Assembly (NCBI RefSeq): GCF_001885075.1
Contig: NZ_MODU01000004.1
Coordinates: 2,170,001-2,234,000, forward strand
Source: Alteromonas sp. V450
GTDB lineage: Bacteria; Pseudomonadota; Gammaproteobacteria; Enterobacterales; Alteromonadaceae
Direction of reading: 5' to 3'
DNA: 64,000 nt
The notes beneath the pieces were generated by a model. That model saw only the letters and a list, made by a program, of their open reading frames with translations, did no database searches and was not told the DNA's origin. The position numbers and the translations under genes are program-made. Positions 55,542 through 63,610 of the stretch are shown piece by piece; position 1 is the stretch's first letter, and the number at the start of each line of letters is the position of its first letter.

Positions 55542-56293
55542 TGCATTACCTCTTGTTTATAGCCGATTAACTGTTTACACAACTCAGTATAGTCTCGAGC
55601 TCCTCGACTGTGAGGCGCATAGGCAGTTACCGGCTTATTTTCTGCGAATGCCTCGGCTAAAGTTATGTTTTTATGTATTGGACTAAGCACTTTGTTTCGA
55701 CCATAGCGGCCGTACCAGTTACTCAATTCTTGGCGATGTAACTTTAAGTTTTGCTCTACCATTACCGGTAAAATGGTTAGGTTTGTCGCTCTAAACTTGC
55801 GCTCTGCCATGGCCTTCCGACACGCATTTAACAGCTTTTGAACACCGTCGCTTGCAAGTGGCATGGGCGTAGCAGGTATAATGATATCTGTGGCGGCGGA
55901 CAGTGCTGCCATTAGCTGTGAGCTTAACGTTGGCGGCGTGTCGATAATAACGATATCGAAATGCGTTGATACTTCGTCGCTATCACACCAAAGGCGAATA
56001 GCGTCTAACGCAATGTCGTCGTTAGTGTTTGCGCGTGTAGTGTCAACACTAGTGGCATAAATTTTTTCACTACATTTAACGATTGAGGTGAAAAAGTCTT
56101 TGAGTGGCATGGTCTTTATGGTGCTTTGTGGCTCAGTTCCAAGCGCCGTCAAGCCTTGCATAACGTGGCCTTGATTATCCAAATCAAGTACTAAAACACG
56201 GTTGCCATGTTGTGCAAAGCCAAAAGCGAGATTGACCACTGTGGTAGTCTTTGCTGTCCCGCCTTTGCGATTTGCAACCGTGATCACTCTCAT
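55538..56293 (-). CDS. ParA/Soj-family ATPase
   Basis: 251-residue ParA-type P-loop ATPase. Deviant Walker A NRKGGTAKTTT with signature Lys at residue 10, Walker A' region LVLDLDNQGHVMQGL, Walker B IVIIDTPPTL. No partner ParB gene and no N-terminal HTH, so this is not a plasmid partition gene; ParA homologues of this size inside chemotaxis clusters position receptor arrays (PpfA in Rhodobacter, ParC in Vibrio). Overlaps both neighbours, the 85-residue gene upstream and CheY downstream. Confidence 0.92.
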   Translation of the reverse strand: MRVITVANRKGGTAKTTTVVNLAFGFAQHGNRVLVLDLDNQGHVMQGLTALGTEPQSTIKTMPLKDFFTSIVKCSEKIYATSVDTTRANTNDDIALDAIRLWCDSDEVSTHFDIVIIDTPPTLSSQLMAALSAATDIIIPATPMPLASDGVQKLLNACRKAMAERKFRATNLTILPVMVEQNLKLHRQELSNWYGRYGRNKVLSPIHKNITLAEAFAENKPVTAYAPHSRGARDYTELCKQLIGYKQEVMQ

Positions 56294-56547
56294 TCACACC
56301 ACACTTTATTGTTGTCTGATTGAAGCATCTCTACTATCCAATATAGTTCTGATGATTCAGGCTGTACACTAACCTTTGGTCGTAAGCACAAAAGCACTTG
56401 GAAAACCGCGGTATGTGCGGTTTTTAACGTTTTTAGATTAAGCTGCCGTGAGGCGTCCTCTGTCAGCCAACTAAACAAGGTTTCAGCCTCTTCAATTTCA
56501 CAATGTCCGGCAAGCACTGCTACTTTTTTCTTGAACGTTACAGGCAT
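56290..56547 (-). CDS. Small unknown protein between cheA and parA (STAS-like guess)
   Basis: 85 residues, ATG at 56547 inside the end of cheA (10-base overlap), and its stop overlaps the parA start. Distinctive blocks are AGHCEIEEAETLFSWL and LKTAHTAVFQVLLCLRP. No membrane segment. The strand-helix order suggests a very short STAS-like fold, but I do not recognise the family. Tight coupling to cheA and parA makes it a probable component of this system. Confidence 0.8.
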   Translation of the reverse strand: MPVTFKKKVAVLAGHCEIEEAETLFSWLTEDASRQLNLKTLKTAHTAVFQVLLCLRPKVSVQPESSELYWIVEMLQSDNNKVWCE

Positions 56548-59081
56548 GTGGATATGACCTCCTGCACATTGATAATGAGTAATACCCTTCCATCTCCAAG
56601 TAATGCTGTACCTGAGAAGTGGGAATAGCCAGCAAGGACGCCTTCAAGGGGTTTTTGAATAACGTCAATACCTTCATGAAACTTATCAATAATAAGCCCA
56701 AACTCGCCCTGCGGCGTTGACACAACTAATACCGAGTGTTCCTCTTTACTGTCGTCAGGTTCGAACCCCAGCGCATCTCGCAAATTACAAAGCGGTATTA
56801 ACTTATCCCGTATCACCAACACGTTTTCATTGCGTATTCGCTGAATGTCCTGCGTAGGAACTTTCACGGTTTCTACTACCGCGTCCATACTTACGCCAAA
56901 CATCTGATCGTTTACTTCAAACATCATGACGCGATTTACTGACATTGTCTGAGGAAGAAGCAGCTTGAACGTAGAGCCCACGCCAACCTCACTCTGCATT
57001 TCTATAGTACCGCCTGCCTGACTTACCATGGTTTTTACTGCATCCATGCCCACTCCACGACCGGACAAATCCGACACTTGTTCACTGGTGGAAAACCCTG
57101 CGGCGAAAATCAGCTGAAGTGCCTCATTATCGTCTATGCTCTCAAGCTGAGACTCTGTTATTACGCCTTTCTGAAAAGCGAGAAGCTTAATTTTATGGGG
57201 GTCAATGCCCTTGCCATCGTCACGTATTTCGATAATGACGCTGTCATCAAGGGGGGTAGCAATCAAGTCAATACGCCCAGTTTCAGGCTTGCCCGCCTCT
57301 ATTCTGTCTTCGGGCGATTCGATACCATGGTCAATACTATTGCGCAGTAAATGGATGAGGGGCTCTGATAACGATTCAATTAAGTTTTTATCAAACTCGG
57401 TGTCTTCACCTTGCATACACAGTTCAATTTTCTTATCGAGCTTTCTCGATAAATCTCTAACCAACCTTGGATAACGCTGAAAAACATGTGAAACCGGCAC
57501 CATTCGTATCTGCAGTACCGCGCTTTGTAATGACTCGGTTAAACGGTTAACAATTGAAAAGTGCGCTTTTATCTGCTTGCTTAGTTTCTTGCTTCCACCT
57601 TCTTCTTCAGCTTGCTTAGCCAAGTAAGGAAGTGAGTTTTTTGCAACCGTTAGTTCGCCAACTATGTCCATTAAATAATCAATTTTAGTTTGGTCAACCT
57701 TCAGCATTTTGACCGCTTGTCGCTCAGCTTTAGCCGGTTGAGATGCATCGTCTTCTGCTGTTTGCGTCTCTGATTCGTTTGTTGCGTTGGTGGTTTCAAC
57801 AACATCCCGTATTTCAGGTATGTCATTTTGCACGTCTTCTAACGCCGCGTTAATTGCACTTATTAGTTCTGCTTCATTGCTGAATGTTTGCTTTAATACA
57901 TTGCCAACAAGCATGGATATTGAGGGAAACATAAACTCTGCGTTATAGCCCTCAGAGCTTATCAGTGCTAATTGTTGCGTTAATAACTCTTTTTCATGTG
58001 GTAACAAACCTTCTTTACTCAGTTCCGCGGCTAAACTGTCTGATTCACCCGCAAGGTCGTCTGACTCGTCAGCTGTTATAACTTCATCCAGAAAAGTAAG
58101 ATCGTTATCAGATGATAAAAATGACAACACCGCTCTTATTGGCATAGCGTGTGTTTGCGACGCCAGCAAAAGCCCAGCGGTCGACTGCAACATATTGTTA
58201 TCACCAGCCTCACGAGCGGTTTTTAAAGCGTCATTTAACGCTTCATCATTCAGCTGCGCTACGCTGTCGAGGATCTTGTCTTTACATCGATATTTAAGTG
58301 CCTGCTGAGTAAGCTTATGTAGTTTATACTGGCCTTCATAATAGGCCATATGTGTCACGACAGCGTCTTCGCTTGCTTCGCCAAGGGCAGTTATTTTTAA
58401 GACGCATTGATAAACATCTGCATCAGCGGCCATCGCGGGCGCGTTGATTTCAAAAGCGCGTAAACCCGGCAGCGCCAGTGCGACATTCACTGGGTCCTCA
58501 CCGCGAAAAAAGCAACCTTCATCAGGAGTATATTCAATTACATACAGATCCGATGACGCGCTTTTAGACAATAACGCAATATCCGCATTGTCATCGAACG
58601 CATCAAGCGCAGTAGCTACTGAATCAACGATTTCGTTGGTGCTGCTATCAGCCTGAGCGGCAGGTGTTTGTTCAGTGGTATTGGCACCAGCTTGAGACGG
58701 GTCAATGAAGGCTCGAAGCTGCGCACTTAAATCGGTAGAGATGGGTTGCCATTCAGCGAGACTTTGAGTTCCGTTTTCCAGCTCATCAAACCACATAGAT
58801 ATCTGATCTAATGCTTCAAGAAGCAGGTCACCAATCTCGTCGTTGTAATCAACCTCTTTCGCTCGCACGCTGTCTAATAAATCTTCCGCAGCATGAGCCA
58901 AACGCGTCAATGGTTTTATATCGAATAAGTCTGACGAACCTTTGATCGTGTGTAAATCTCTGAAGATTTTGTCCACTTTGTCCGACGATGGGCCTGAAGC
59001 TTGAATCTCAATAAGCTCTTGACTTGCAGACTCTAGGTTCTCGCGAGACTCACCGATAAAGACGTCGAGTAGTTCACTCAT
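56538..59081 (-). CDS. cheA: Chemotaxis-type histidine kinase CheA
   Basis: 847 residues. Hpt domain at the N-terminus with phospho-His44 in DLHTIKGSSDLF. A long middle part (about 140-460) includes a ferredoxin-like block (IEYTPDEGCFFRGEDPVNVAL) where P2 would be and a second poorly defined helical stretch. Dimerisation P3 starts at VDQTKIDYLMDIVGELTVAK, then the kinase with N box HLLRNSIDHG, G1 RDDGKGID and G2 GRGVGMDAVK, and a CheW-like C-terminal domain. It has a single Hpt and no receiver. Its start overlaps the end of cheY. Confidence 0.96.
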   Translation of the reverse strand: MSELLDVFIGESRENLESASQELIEIQASGPSSDKVDKIFRDLHTIKGSSDLFDIKPLTRLAHAAEDLLDSVRAKEVDYNDEIGDLLLEALDQISMWFDELENGTQSLAEWQPISTDLSAQLRAFIDPSQAGANTTEQTPAAQADSSTNEIVDSVATALDAFDDNADIALLSKSASSDLYVIEYTPDEGCFFRGEDPVNVALALPGLRAFEINAPAMAADADVYQCVLKITALGEASEDAVVTHMAYYEGQYKLHKLTQQALKYRCKDKILDSVAQLNDEALNDALKTAREAGDNNMLQSTAGLLLASQTHAMPIRAVLSFLSSDNDLTFLDEVITADESDDLAGESDSLAAELSKEGLLPHEKELLTQQLALISSEGYNAEFMFPSISMLVGNVLKQTFSNEAELISAINAALEDVQNDIPEIRDVVETTNATNESETQTAEDDASQPAKAERQAVKMLKVDQTKIDYLMDIVGELTVAKNSLPYLAKQAEEEGGSKKLSKQIKAHFSIVNRLTESLQSAVLQIRMVPVSHVFQRYPRLVRDLSRKLDKKIELCMQGEDTEFDKNLIESLSEPLIHLLRNSIDHGIESPEDRIEAGKPETGRIDLIATPLDDSVIIEIRDDGKGIDPHKIKLLAFQKGVITESQLESIDDNEALQLIFAAGFSTSEQVSDLSGRGVGMDAVKTMVSQAGGTIEMQSEVGVGSTFKLLLPQTMSVNRVMMFEVNDQMFGVSMDAVVETVKVPTQDIQRIRNENVLVIRDKLIPLCNLRDALGFEPDDSKEEHSVLVVSTPQGEFGLIIDKFHEGIDVIQKPLEGVLAGYSHFSGTALLGDGRVLLIINVQEVISTCL

Positions 59082-59449
59082 TAGCTACCTCCCAAAACCG
59101 CACTGACCACAGACTTAAGTGCATCTGCGTCAACAGGCTTAGTCATGTAGAAGTTTGCACCACATTGATAGGCCCGCTGCGCGTCCTGGGTTGCAGACTC
59201 TGTGCTTATCATGATAATGGGAACAGCGCGCAGTAGCTCGTTTTGCCTGATTTCTTTACAGAGTCGGTAACCGTCCATTTTAGGCATATTTACATCGACC
59301 AAAAACAAATCGATAGGAGTGCCGATGGCTTTCTCCAGCGCTTCCACACCATTTTCAGCTTCTTCCACGACACGGTCGTCAGAAGATACCAACATTTTAT
59401 GAAACATTCTGACTGTAGACGCGTCGTCGACTATCATTACTGTTTTCAT
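59081..59449 (-). CDS. cheY: CheY-like single-domain response regulator
   Basis: 122 residues, lone receiver: Asp8/Asp9, phospho-Asp52 in LVDVNMPKMDG, Thr83 in MISTES, Lys104 in MTKPVDA. Start at ATG 59449; a longer frame from 59494 adds 15 residues lying in cheR. GGAGGGG inside the end of cheR acts as ribosome binding site, and only one base separates the cheR stop from this ATG. Overlaps cheA by one base (TAATG type). Confidence 0.94.
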   Translation of the reverse strand: MKTVMIVDDASTVRMFHKMLVSSDDRVVEEAENGVEALEKAIGTPIDLFLVDVNMPKMDGYRLCKEIRQNELLRAVPIIMISTESATQDAQRAYQCGANFYMTKPVDADALKSVVSAVLGGS

Positions 59450-59450
59450 G

Positions 59451-60305
59451 TTACGCCCCTCCTGCAAGTGGCTTTTGGTAGGCAATAACATCACCGAACT
59501 TACGCACTTTAAACATAGACGATATCCGGCTCATCGACTCACTATGCCCTAGAAAGATGTATCCACCTGGTTTCATCGCATCAAACAATACATGTGCTGC
59601 TTTTTTGCGCGACTCATCGTCAAAATAAATGAGCAAGTTTCGGCAGAATACCAAGTCAAAGTGTCGAAACCCCTTCATGTTTGCACCTGATAGAATGTTG
59701 GCTAGTGAAAATGAAACCGACTCTCGTATATCGTCACATAGCTGAAACTGACCGTTGGTCTCTATGAAATACTTTTTCACCAACGCGGTTGGAATGTTCT
59801 GCACCGAGCGCTTTGAATAAAGCCCTTTTTTAGCAGACGCTAGAACATTGCTGTCAATATCTGAAGACGCTATCTCTACATCTCGATGCGCTAGCCCTTT
59901 CCAGTTTTCGATAAGATGAATAGCAATCGAGTAAGGCTCCTCGCCCGTGCTTGAAGGCACAGACCAAATTCGTAGGTCCTCCCCCGGTGCACGATAGCTA
60001 TCGAGTTCATCCATGATATAACGTGTCATTGCGTCAAATTGGTATTCTTCGCGGAAGAAGTAGGTTTCATTCACTGTCATCGCGTTGACGAGGTTTTGGA
60101 ACTCTTCCCCCGACGCTTGGAACCGCATGTATGTGAAATAGCTTTTGAAGTTTGTGTGCCCCGTAGCCTTCATCCGCTCGTGTAATCGTTTATCAACGAA
60201 ATAACGCTTTGAGTCTTCAAAATGGATCCCCGTTTTTCGGTAGAACATCGACCGAAAGCGCTCGAAATCAGCCGCGGCGATTTTTTCCAACGTTGCTGTA
60301 GTCAT
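59451..60305 (-). CDS. cheR: Chemotaxis protein methyltransferase CheR
   Basis: 284-residue SAM-dependent glutamate methyltransferase of receptors. N-terminal helical domain (FERFRSMFYRKTGIHFEDSK), then VNETYFFREEYQF, the SAM-binding WSVPSSTGEEPYSIAI and DLVFCRNLLIYFDDESR. No TPR tail and no C-terminal pentapeptide-binding sign beyond the core. The start overlaps the end of the HEAT gene (TAATG). Confidence 0.96.
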   Translation of the reverse strand: MTTATLEKIAAADFERFRSMFYRKTGIHFEDSKRYFVDKRLHERMKATGHTNFKSYFTYMRFQASGEEFQNLVNAMTVNETYFFREEYQFDAMTRYIMDELDSYRAPGEDLRIWSVPSSTGEEPYSIAIHLIENWKGLAHRDVEIASSDIDSNVLASAKKGLYSKRSVQNIPTALVKKYFIETNGQFQLCDDIRESVSFSLANILSGANMKGFRHFDLVFCRNLLIYFDDESRKKAAHVLFDAMKPGGYIFLGHSESMSRISSMFKVRKFGDVIAYQKPLAGGA

Positions 60306-60940
60306 TATGCGCTCCCTAATTGATTTCGAATTAGGCTTATGACAAAGGCAATGTAGGCATGGTTGGGAAAGCGGCTCTCAACAGTTTGCAAAATGTCATA
60401 GGTAGAACTATCTGACACCTCTGCAAGCTTGTCTAAAGCTGTACCAACAACGTTCTCATTGTCATCATTGAGTGCAATGTGATGCAACCAATTCAACGCA
60501 TCGGGATGTGCCACTGCGCCAATAATGTCAACACAAAAAATACGCGTATCAGGGTCATCGTCTTGCATCAGTTTATGCACGTTGTGTGCGAACAAGTCAG
60601 GGTTTTGCTGCATAAGTTCTATTGCACCGTTACGCAACTGCACTTGTTCACTTTTCAACATGCCTATCAGTTGAGATGCATCGGCATCCGTCATATTGTG
60701 TTCAAGCGCACTAAATAATGCTTCGATAACTGTTGGGTCGTTTTCCGCTGGGAGTCGCTCTAAAAAAACCTTGTGCGCGTTCTCTTCACCACTTAAGTCA
60801 CGTACGGCCCAGCGTCTTACACTGCTGTCTGGGGAGGCTAGATCGGCTACTAACTGCTCTGGCGTTCGTTCAGCACTGCGCTTTTCTTCTTGTTGAATTA
60901 CTGTGTCGTCACTGGCATTTGATTTCTTTTTTAAACCCAT
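60305..60940 (-). CDS. HEAT-repeat protein within che operon
   Basis: 211 residues, cytoplasmic. After a basic start (GLKKKSNASDDTV) come helical pairs spaced about 30 residues, as HEAT repeats: SPDSSVRRWAVRDLSG, DPTVIEALFSALEHN, SEQVQLRNGAIELMQ, DPDTRIFCVDIIGAVA, NENVVGTALDKLAE. Such solenoids bind partners. Start is ATG 60940 with AGGAG 8 bases upstream; the frame opening at 60964 begins at a TTG inside cheB and is unlikely. Lies between cheB and cheR, both receptor-modifying enzymes, and may scaffold them. Confidence 0.88.
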   Translation of the reverse strand: MGLKKKSNASDDTVIQQEEKRSAERTPEQLVADLASPDSSVRRWAVRDLSGEENAHKVFLERLPAENDPTVIEALFSALEHNMTDADASQLIGMLKSEQVQLRNGAIELMQQNPDLFAHNVHKLMQDDDPDTRIFCVDIIGAVAHPDALNWLHHIALNDDNENVVGTALDKLAEVSDSSTYDILQTVESRFPNHAYIAFVISLIRNQLGSA

Positions 60941-60954
60941 AACACTTGCTCCTG

Positions 60955-61992
60955 TTATCGACAAAGTGCATTCAACTTTGACACTATTTTAGGACTGTCT
61001 AATACATGACTGGCGCAGCCGGCCTCAATTAGTTCTTTTGGCATACCAAATACAACAGATGTTGCTTCACTCTCAGCAATCGTTGTAGCACCTCCTTTGT
61101 ATGCTTTGCTCATTGCAGCTACGCCATCGCTGCCCATTCCAGTTAGCTGTACACACAGCATGGCGAGTGGTTCATAGCAATTCAGTGCACTATCTACCAT
61201 ACGATCGACACTGGGATGCCACAAAAAACTTGGGCTCGCTGGTACAGGTCGAACGTGAATATCAGCACCCGTTTTTGCAAAAGCTAAGTCAGCATCGCCC
61301 TTCGCCAAGTAGATTTTGCCCGCTTCAAGAACCATTCTTGAGTCAACTTCGACAACATTTAGTGGGCTTAATCCATCTAATCGCTTAGCCAATGCTTGGG
61401 TAAACGAAGCAGGCATATGCTGTGAAATAACGATGGGTGCTGGAAATGTGGGTGAAATATTGGTTACCAAGTGTTCAAGCTTCCGCGGTCCCCCGGTCGA
61501 AACCCCTATCATGACAATTTCAAAAGGCGTGCTTTTATTATTTCTCACCACACGCTGCTTCACGACGGGGGGCGGTTTGATAGTGGGCCGCTGTGCCCTT
61601 CCCGTCTTTGCTAACGCATTTATTTTGTTGATTAACGGCGTTTCTATATCAGAAATGTCTCGGCTTACAGTGCCCCCTGTTTTCAGTACAAAGTCGCTGG
61701 CGCCTAATGCTAATGCTTCAAGAGTAATAGCCGCACCTTTTTGCGTTAGCGAAGAAACCATAATAGTAGGACATGGATACAATTTTCTTAATAAAGCCAA
61801 ACAGGTCATACCGTCCATCACAGGCATGTTAATATCAAGCGTGATACAGTCGGGTTTAAATTCGACCGCTTTAGAAAGCGCTTCTTCACCGTTTCTTGCA
61901 ACCTGGACAGTGAACCCCTCTCTTTCAAACAATTGAGTAAAGAGTTTGCGCATTAGCGCAGAGTCATCCACTGCAAGCACTTTTACCGACAT
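60955..61992 (-). CDS. cheB: Protein-glutamate methylesterase CheB
   Basis: 345 residues: receiver domain (Asp9/Asp10, phospho-Asp53 in TLDINMPVMDG) joined to a methylesterase. The catalytic triad is visible as Ser in GVSTGGPRK, His in SQHMPASF and Asp in TGMGSDGVA. I start at ATG 61992 after GGGAG at 5 bases; ATG 62004 adds four residues. It follows the triple CheW gene by 41 bases. Removes methyl groups (or deamidates) from receptors. Confidence 0.95.
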   Translation of the reverse strand: MSVKVLAVDDSALMRKLFTQLFEREGFTVQVARNGEEALSKAVEFKPDCITLDINMPVMDGMTCLALLRKLYPCPTIMVSSLTQKGAAITLEALALGASDFVLKTGGTVSRDISDIETPLINKINALAKTGRAQRPTIKPPPVVKQRVVRNNKSTPFEIVMIGVSTGGPRKLEHLVTNISPTFPAPIVISQHMPASFTQALAKRLDGLSPLNVVEVDSRMVLEAGKIYLAKGDADLAFAKTGADIHVRPVPASPSFLWHPSVDRMVDSALNCYEPLAMLCVQLTGMGSDGVAAMSKAYKGGATTIAESEATSVVFGMPKELIEAGCASHVLDSPKIVSKLNALCR

Positions 61993-62033
61993 AGCATCTC
62001 CCATTAATCAACCAAGTAAGCTAGCCTACTTAA

Positions 62034-63581
62034 CTAGAACTGCGTTTGTGCTTGAGCCACCGCGTTGTCATTTAGCAAAACATTGGGCTCTATAATTTGA
62101 ATAATGCGCTTTTCGTCGTTTAATTTTATTAATCGACTTAAAAATTCAGACTGCATTTCTGACAACGAAGGCGCTGTTTCAATGGTTTGTTTAACCACAG
62201 TTTTTACTTCTGCAACGCCATCAACAATAAAGCCTGTGCGCTGCTTATCTTTCGTTAGCACAACAATTCGCTGTCGTTCAGATGATTCACTGCTTGGTAT
62301 GCCAAGGCGACATCTTAAGTCGATAACGGGCAGCACCGTGCCGCGCAGATTTACAATCCCTTTTAAATAATCAGGGGTACTTGGAATGCTCTCTAACTTT
62401 TCTGGTACACGGGTTATTTCTTGGGTGTCATCAATGCTTACCCCATATTCCTGACCATTAATCCAGAAAATGACGTACTGCTCGCAATCATCTTCGTTGA
62501 TGGCGGCATCGTTATTCTCGTTCATCTGCGACTCCTGCTTTATGTCTTCATCTATTGAACTCAATGCTGTCATGAGCGCTCGACTGTAGACATTAGTTAG
62601 ATTTATTATCGACACAAGACGCTTTCCACCGTCGCTTCTATATACCGCTTCGAGCAGCCCTGACTCCGCGCCGTCGTTGCAAACCGATGGCACAGCTTCA
62701 AGTTCACTTTCAGAGATTGAAACAACGTTACTCACTTTAGCGACCACAAATCCAACGCTGCCGAACTCGCTGTTTTGCGCTATGACAATACGAGAGGCTT
62801 CGTTAATATCGGTATGGACCATGCCAATGCAGTTTGCCAAATCGACAATGGGTATAATGCGGCCTCGTAAATTCACTAGTCCTAACACTGATGGTGCACT
62901 TTCTGGAAGCTGAGAAATTTCGCTGGGTACACGAACAATTTCTTCCACGTCCTGTAGGTGAAATGCGAACTCTTGATCTTCAAGAGAGAAGCAAACCAGT
63001 TGCTGTAGATTATGGTCATCTGATTCAGTAATCTCGTCGTCGCTGTCAATATGATGCATACCCGACAGCTGCATCGTATTACCATCCTGCTTTGTTACGG
63101 CTTGTGCTCTGGCTAAAGACGATACATCGAGTATTTGTTCTACGGGTTGGTCATCTTGCTTGATAATGCCCTGCATGTATTCATAGGCGATAGATTCGGT
63201 CATCGACTTTTTATCAATTACCGTTTCATTAGGCACTCCAAATACTTTCAGCACCCTGTCAACCATAAAGCCGACGCTACCGAGTTCCGATTCTACAACT
63301 ACCACGCGAGTCACATCGGTAATTCGTGAGCTGACACCCAGCAAAATCATGCTTAGATCATAGACAGGTAAAACATTGCCTCTTAAGTTGGCTAATCCAA
63401 TCATTTGAGCAGGTCCGAGTGGCACCGATACCACAGTAGGGACACGTATGATTTCGCCTACAGAATGCATCGGAAATGTGAATCGCTCCTCGTTTACAAG
63501 AAAGGAAACGAATTGCTGTTCACCGTCACCCGTGTCGTCCTGAAGATTTTCAGCACTTTCTATATTTGAAACATCAGTCAT
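62034..63581 (-). CDS. Triple-domain CheW-like coupling protein
   Basis: 515 residues holding three CheW domains. The first covers about residues 20-165 (FVSFLVNEERFTFPM, IGLANLRGNVLPVYDL), the second 190-335 (LVCFSLEDQEFAFHL, LGLVNLRGRIIPIVDL), the third 365-500 (YVIFWINGQEYGVSI, KGIVNLRGTVLPVIDL). Each keeps the NLRG turn that contacts receptor and kinase. Linkers are acidic (SDDEITESDD; NENNDAAINEDD). It could link several receptors or kinases at once, building an unusual array. Lies between the partial receptor and cheB. Confidence 0.94.
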   Translation of the reverse strand: MTDVSNIESAENLQDDTGDGEQQFVSFLVNEERFTFPMHSVGEIIRVPTVVSVPLGPAQMIGLANLRGNVLPVYDLSMILLGVSSRITDVTRVVVVESELGSVGFMVDRVLKVFGVPNETVIDKKSMTESIAYEYMQGIIKQDDQPVEQILDVSSLARAQAVTKQDGNTMQLSGMHHIDSDDEITESDDHNLQQLVCFSLEDQEFAFHLQDVEEIVRVPSEISQLPESAPSVLGLVNLRGRIIPIVDLANCIGMVHTDINEASRIVIAQNSEFGSVGFVVAKVSNVVSISESELEAVPSVCNDGAESGLLEAVYRSDGGKRLVSIINLTNVYSRALMTALSSIDEDIKQESQMNENNDAAINEDDCEQYVIFWINGQEYGVSIDDTQEITRVPEKLESIPSTPDYLKGIVNLRGTVLPVIDLRCRLGIPSSESSERQRIVVLTKDKQRTGFIVDGVAEVKTVVKQTIETAPSLSEMQSEFLSRLIKLNDEKRIIQIIEPNVLLNDNAVAQAQTQF

Positions 63582-63610
63582 AAGAAAGACTCCTCTGACA
63601 AGGTGGATAA

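Noticed and set aside
55538-56293. ParA as a plasmid or chromosome partition gene
   Set aside because: No ParB or parS-like repeats next to it and it is locked in a che operon by overlaps.
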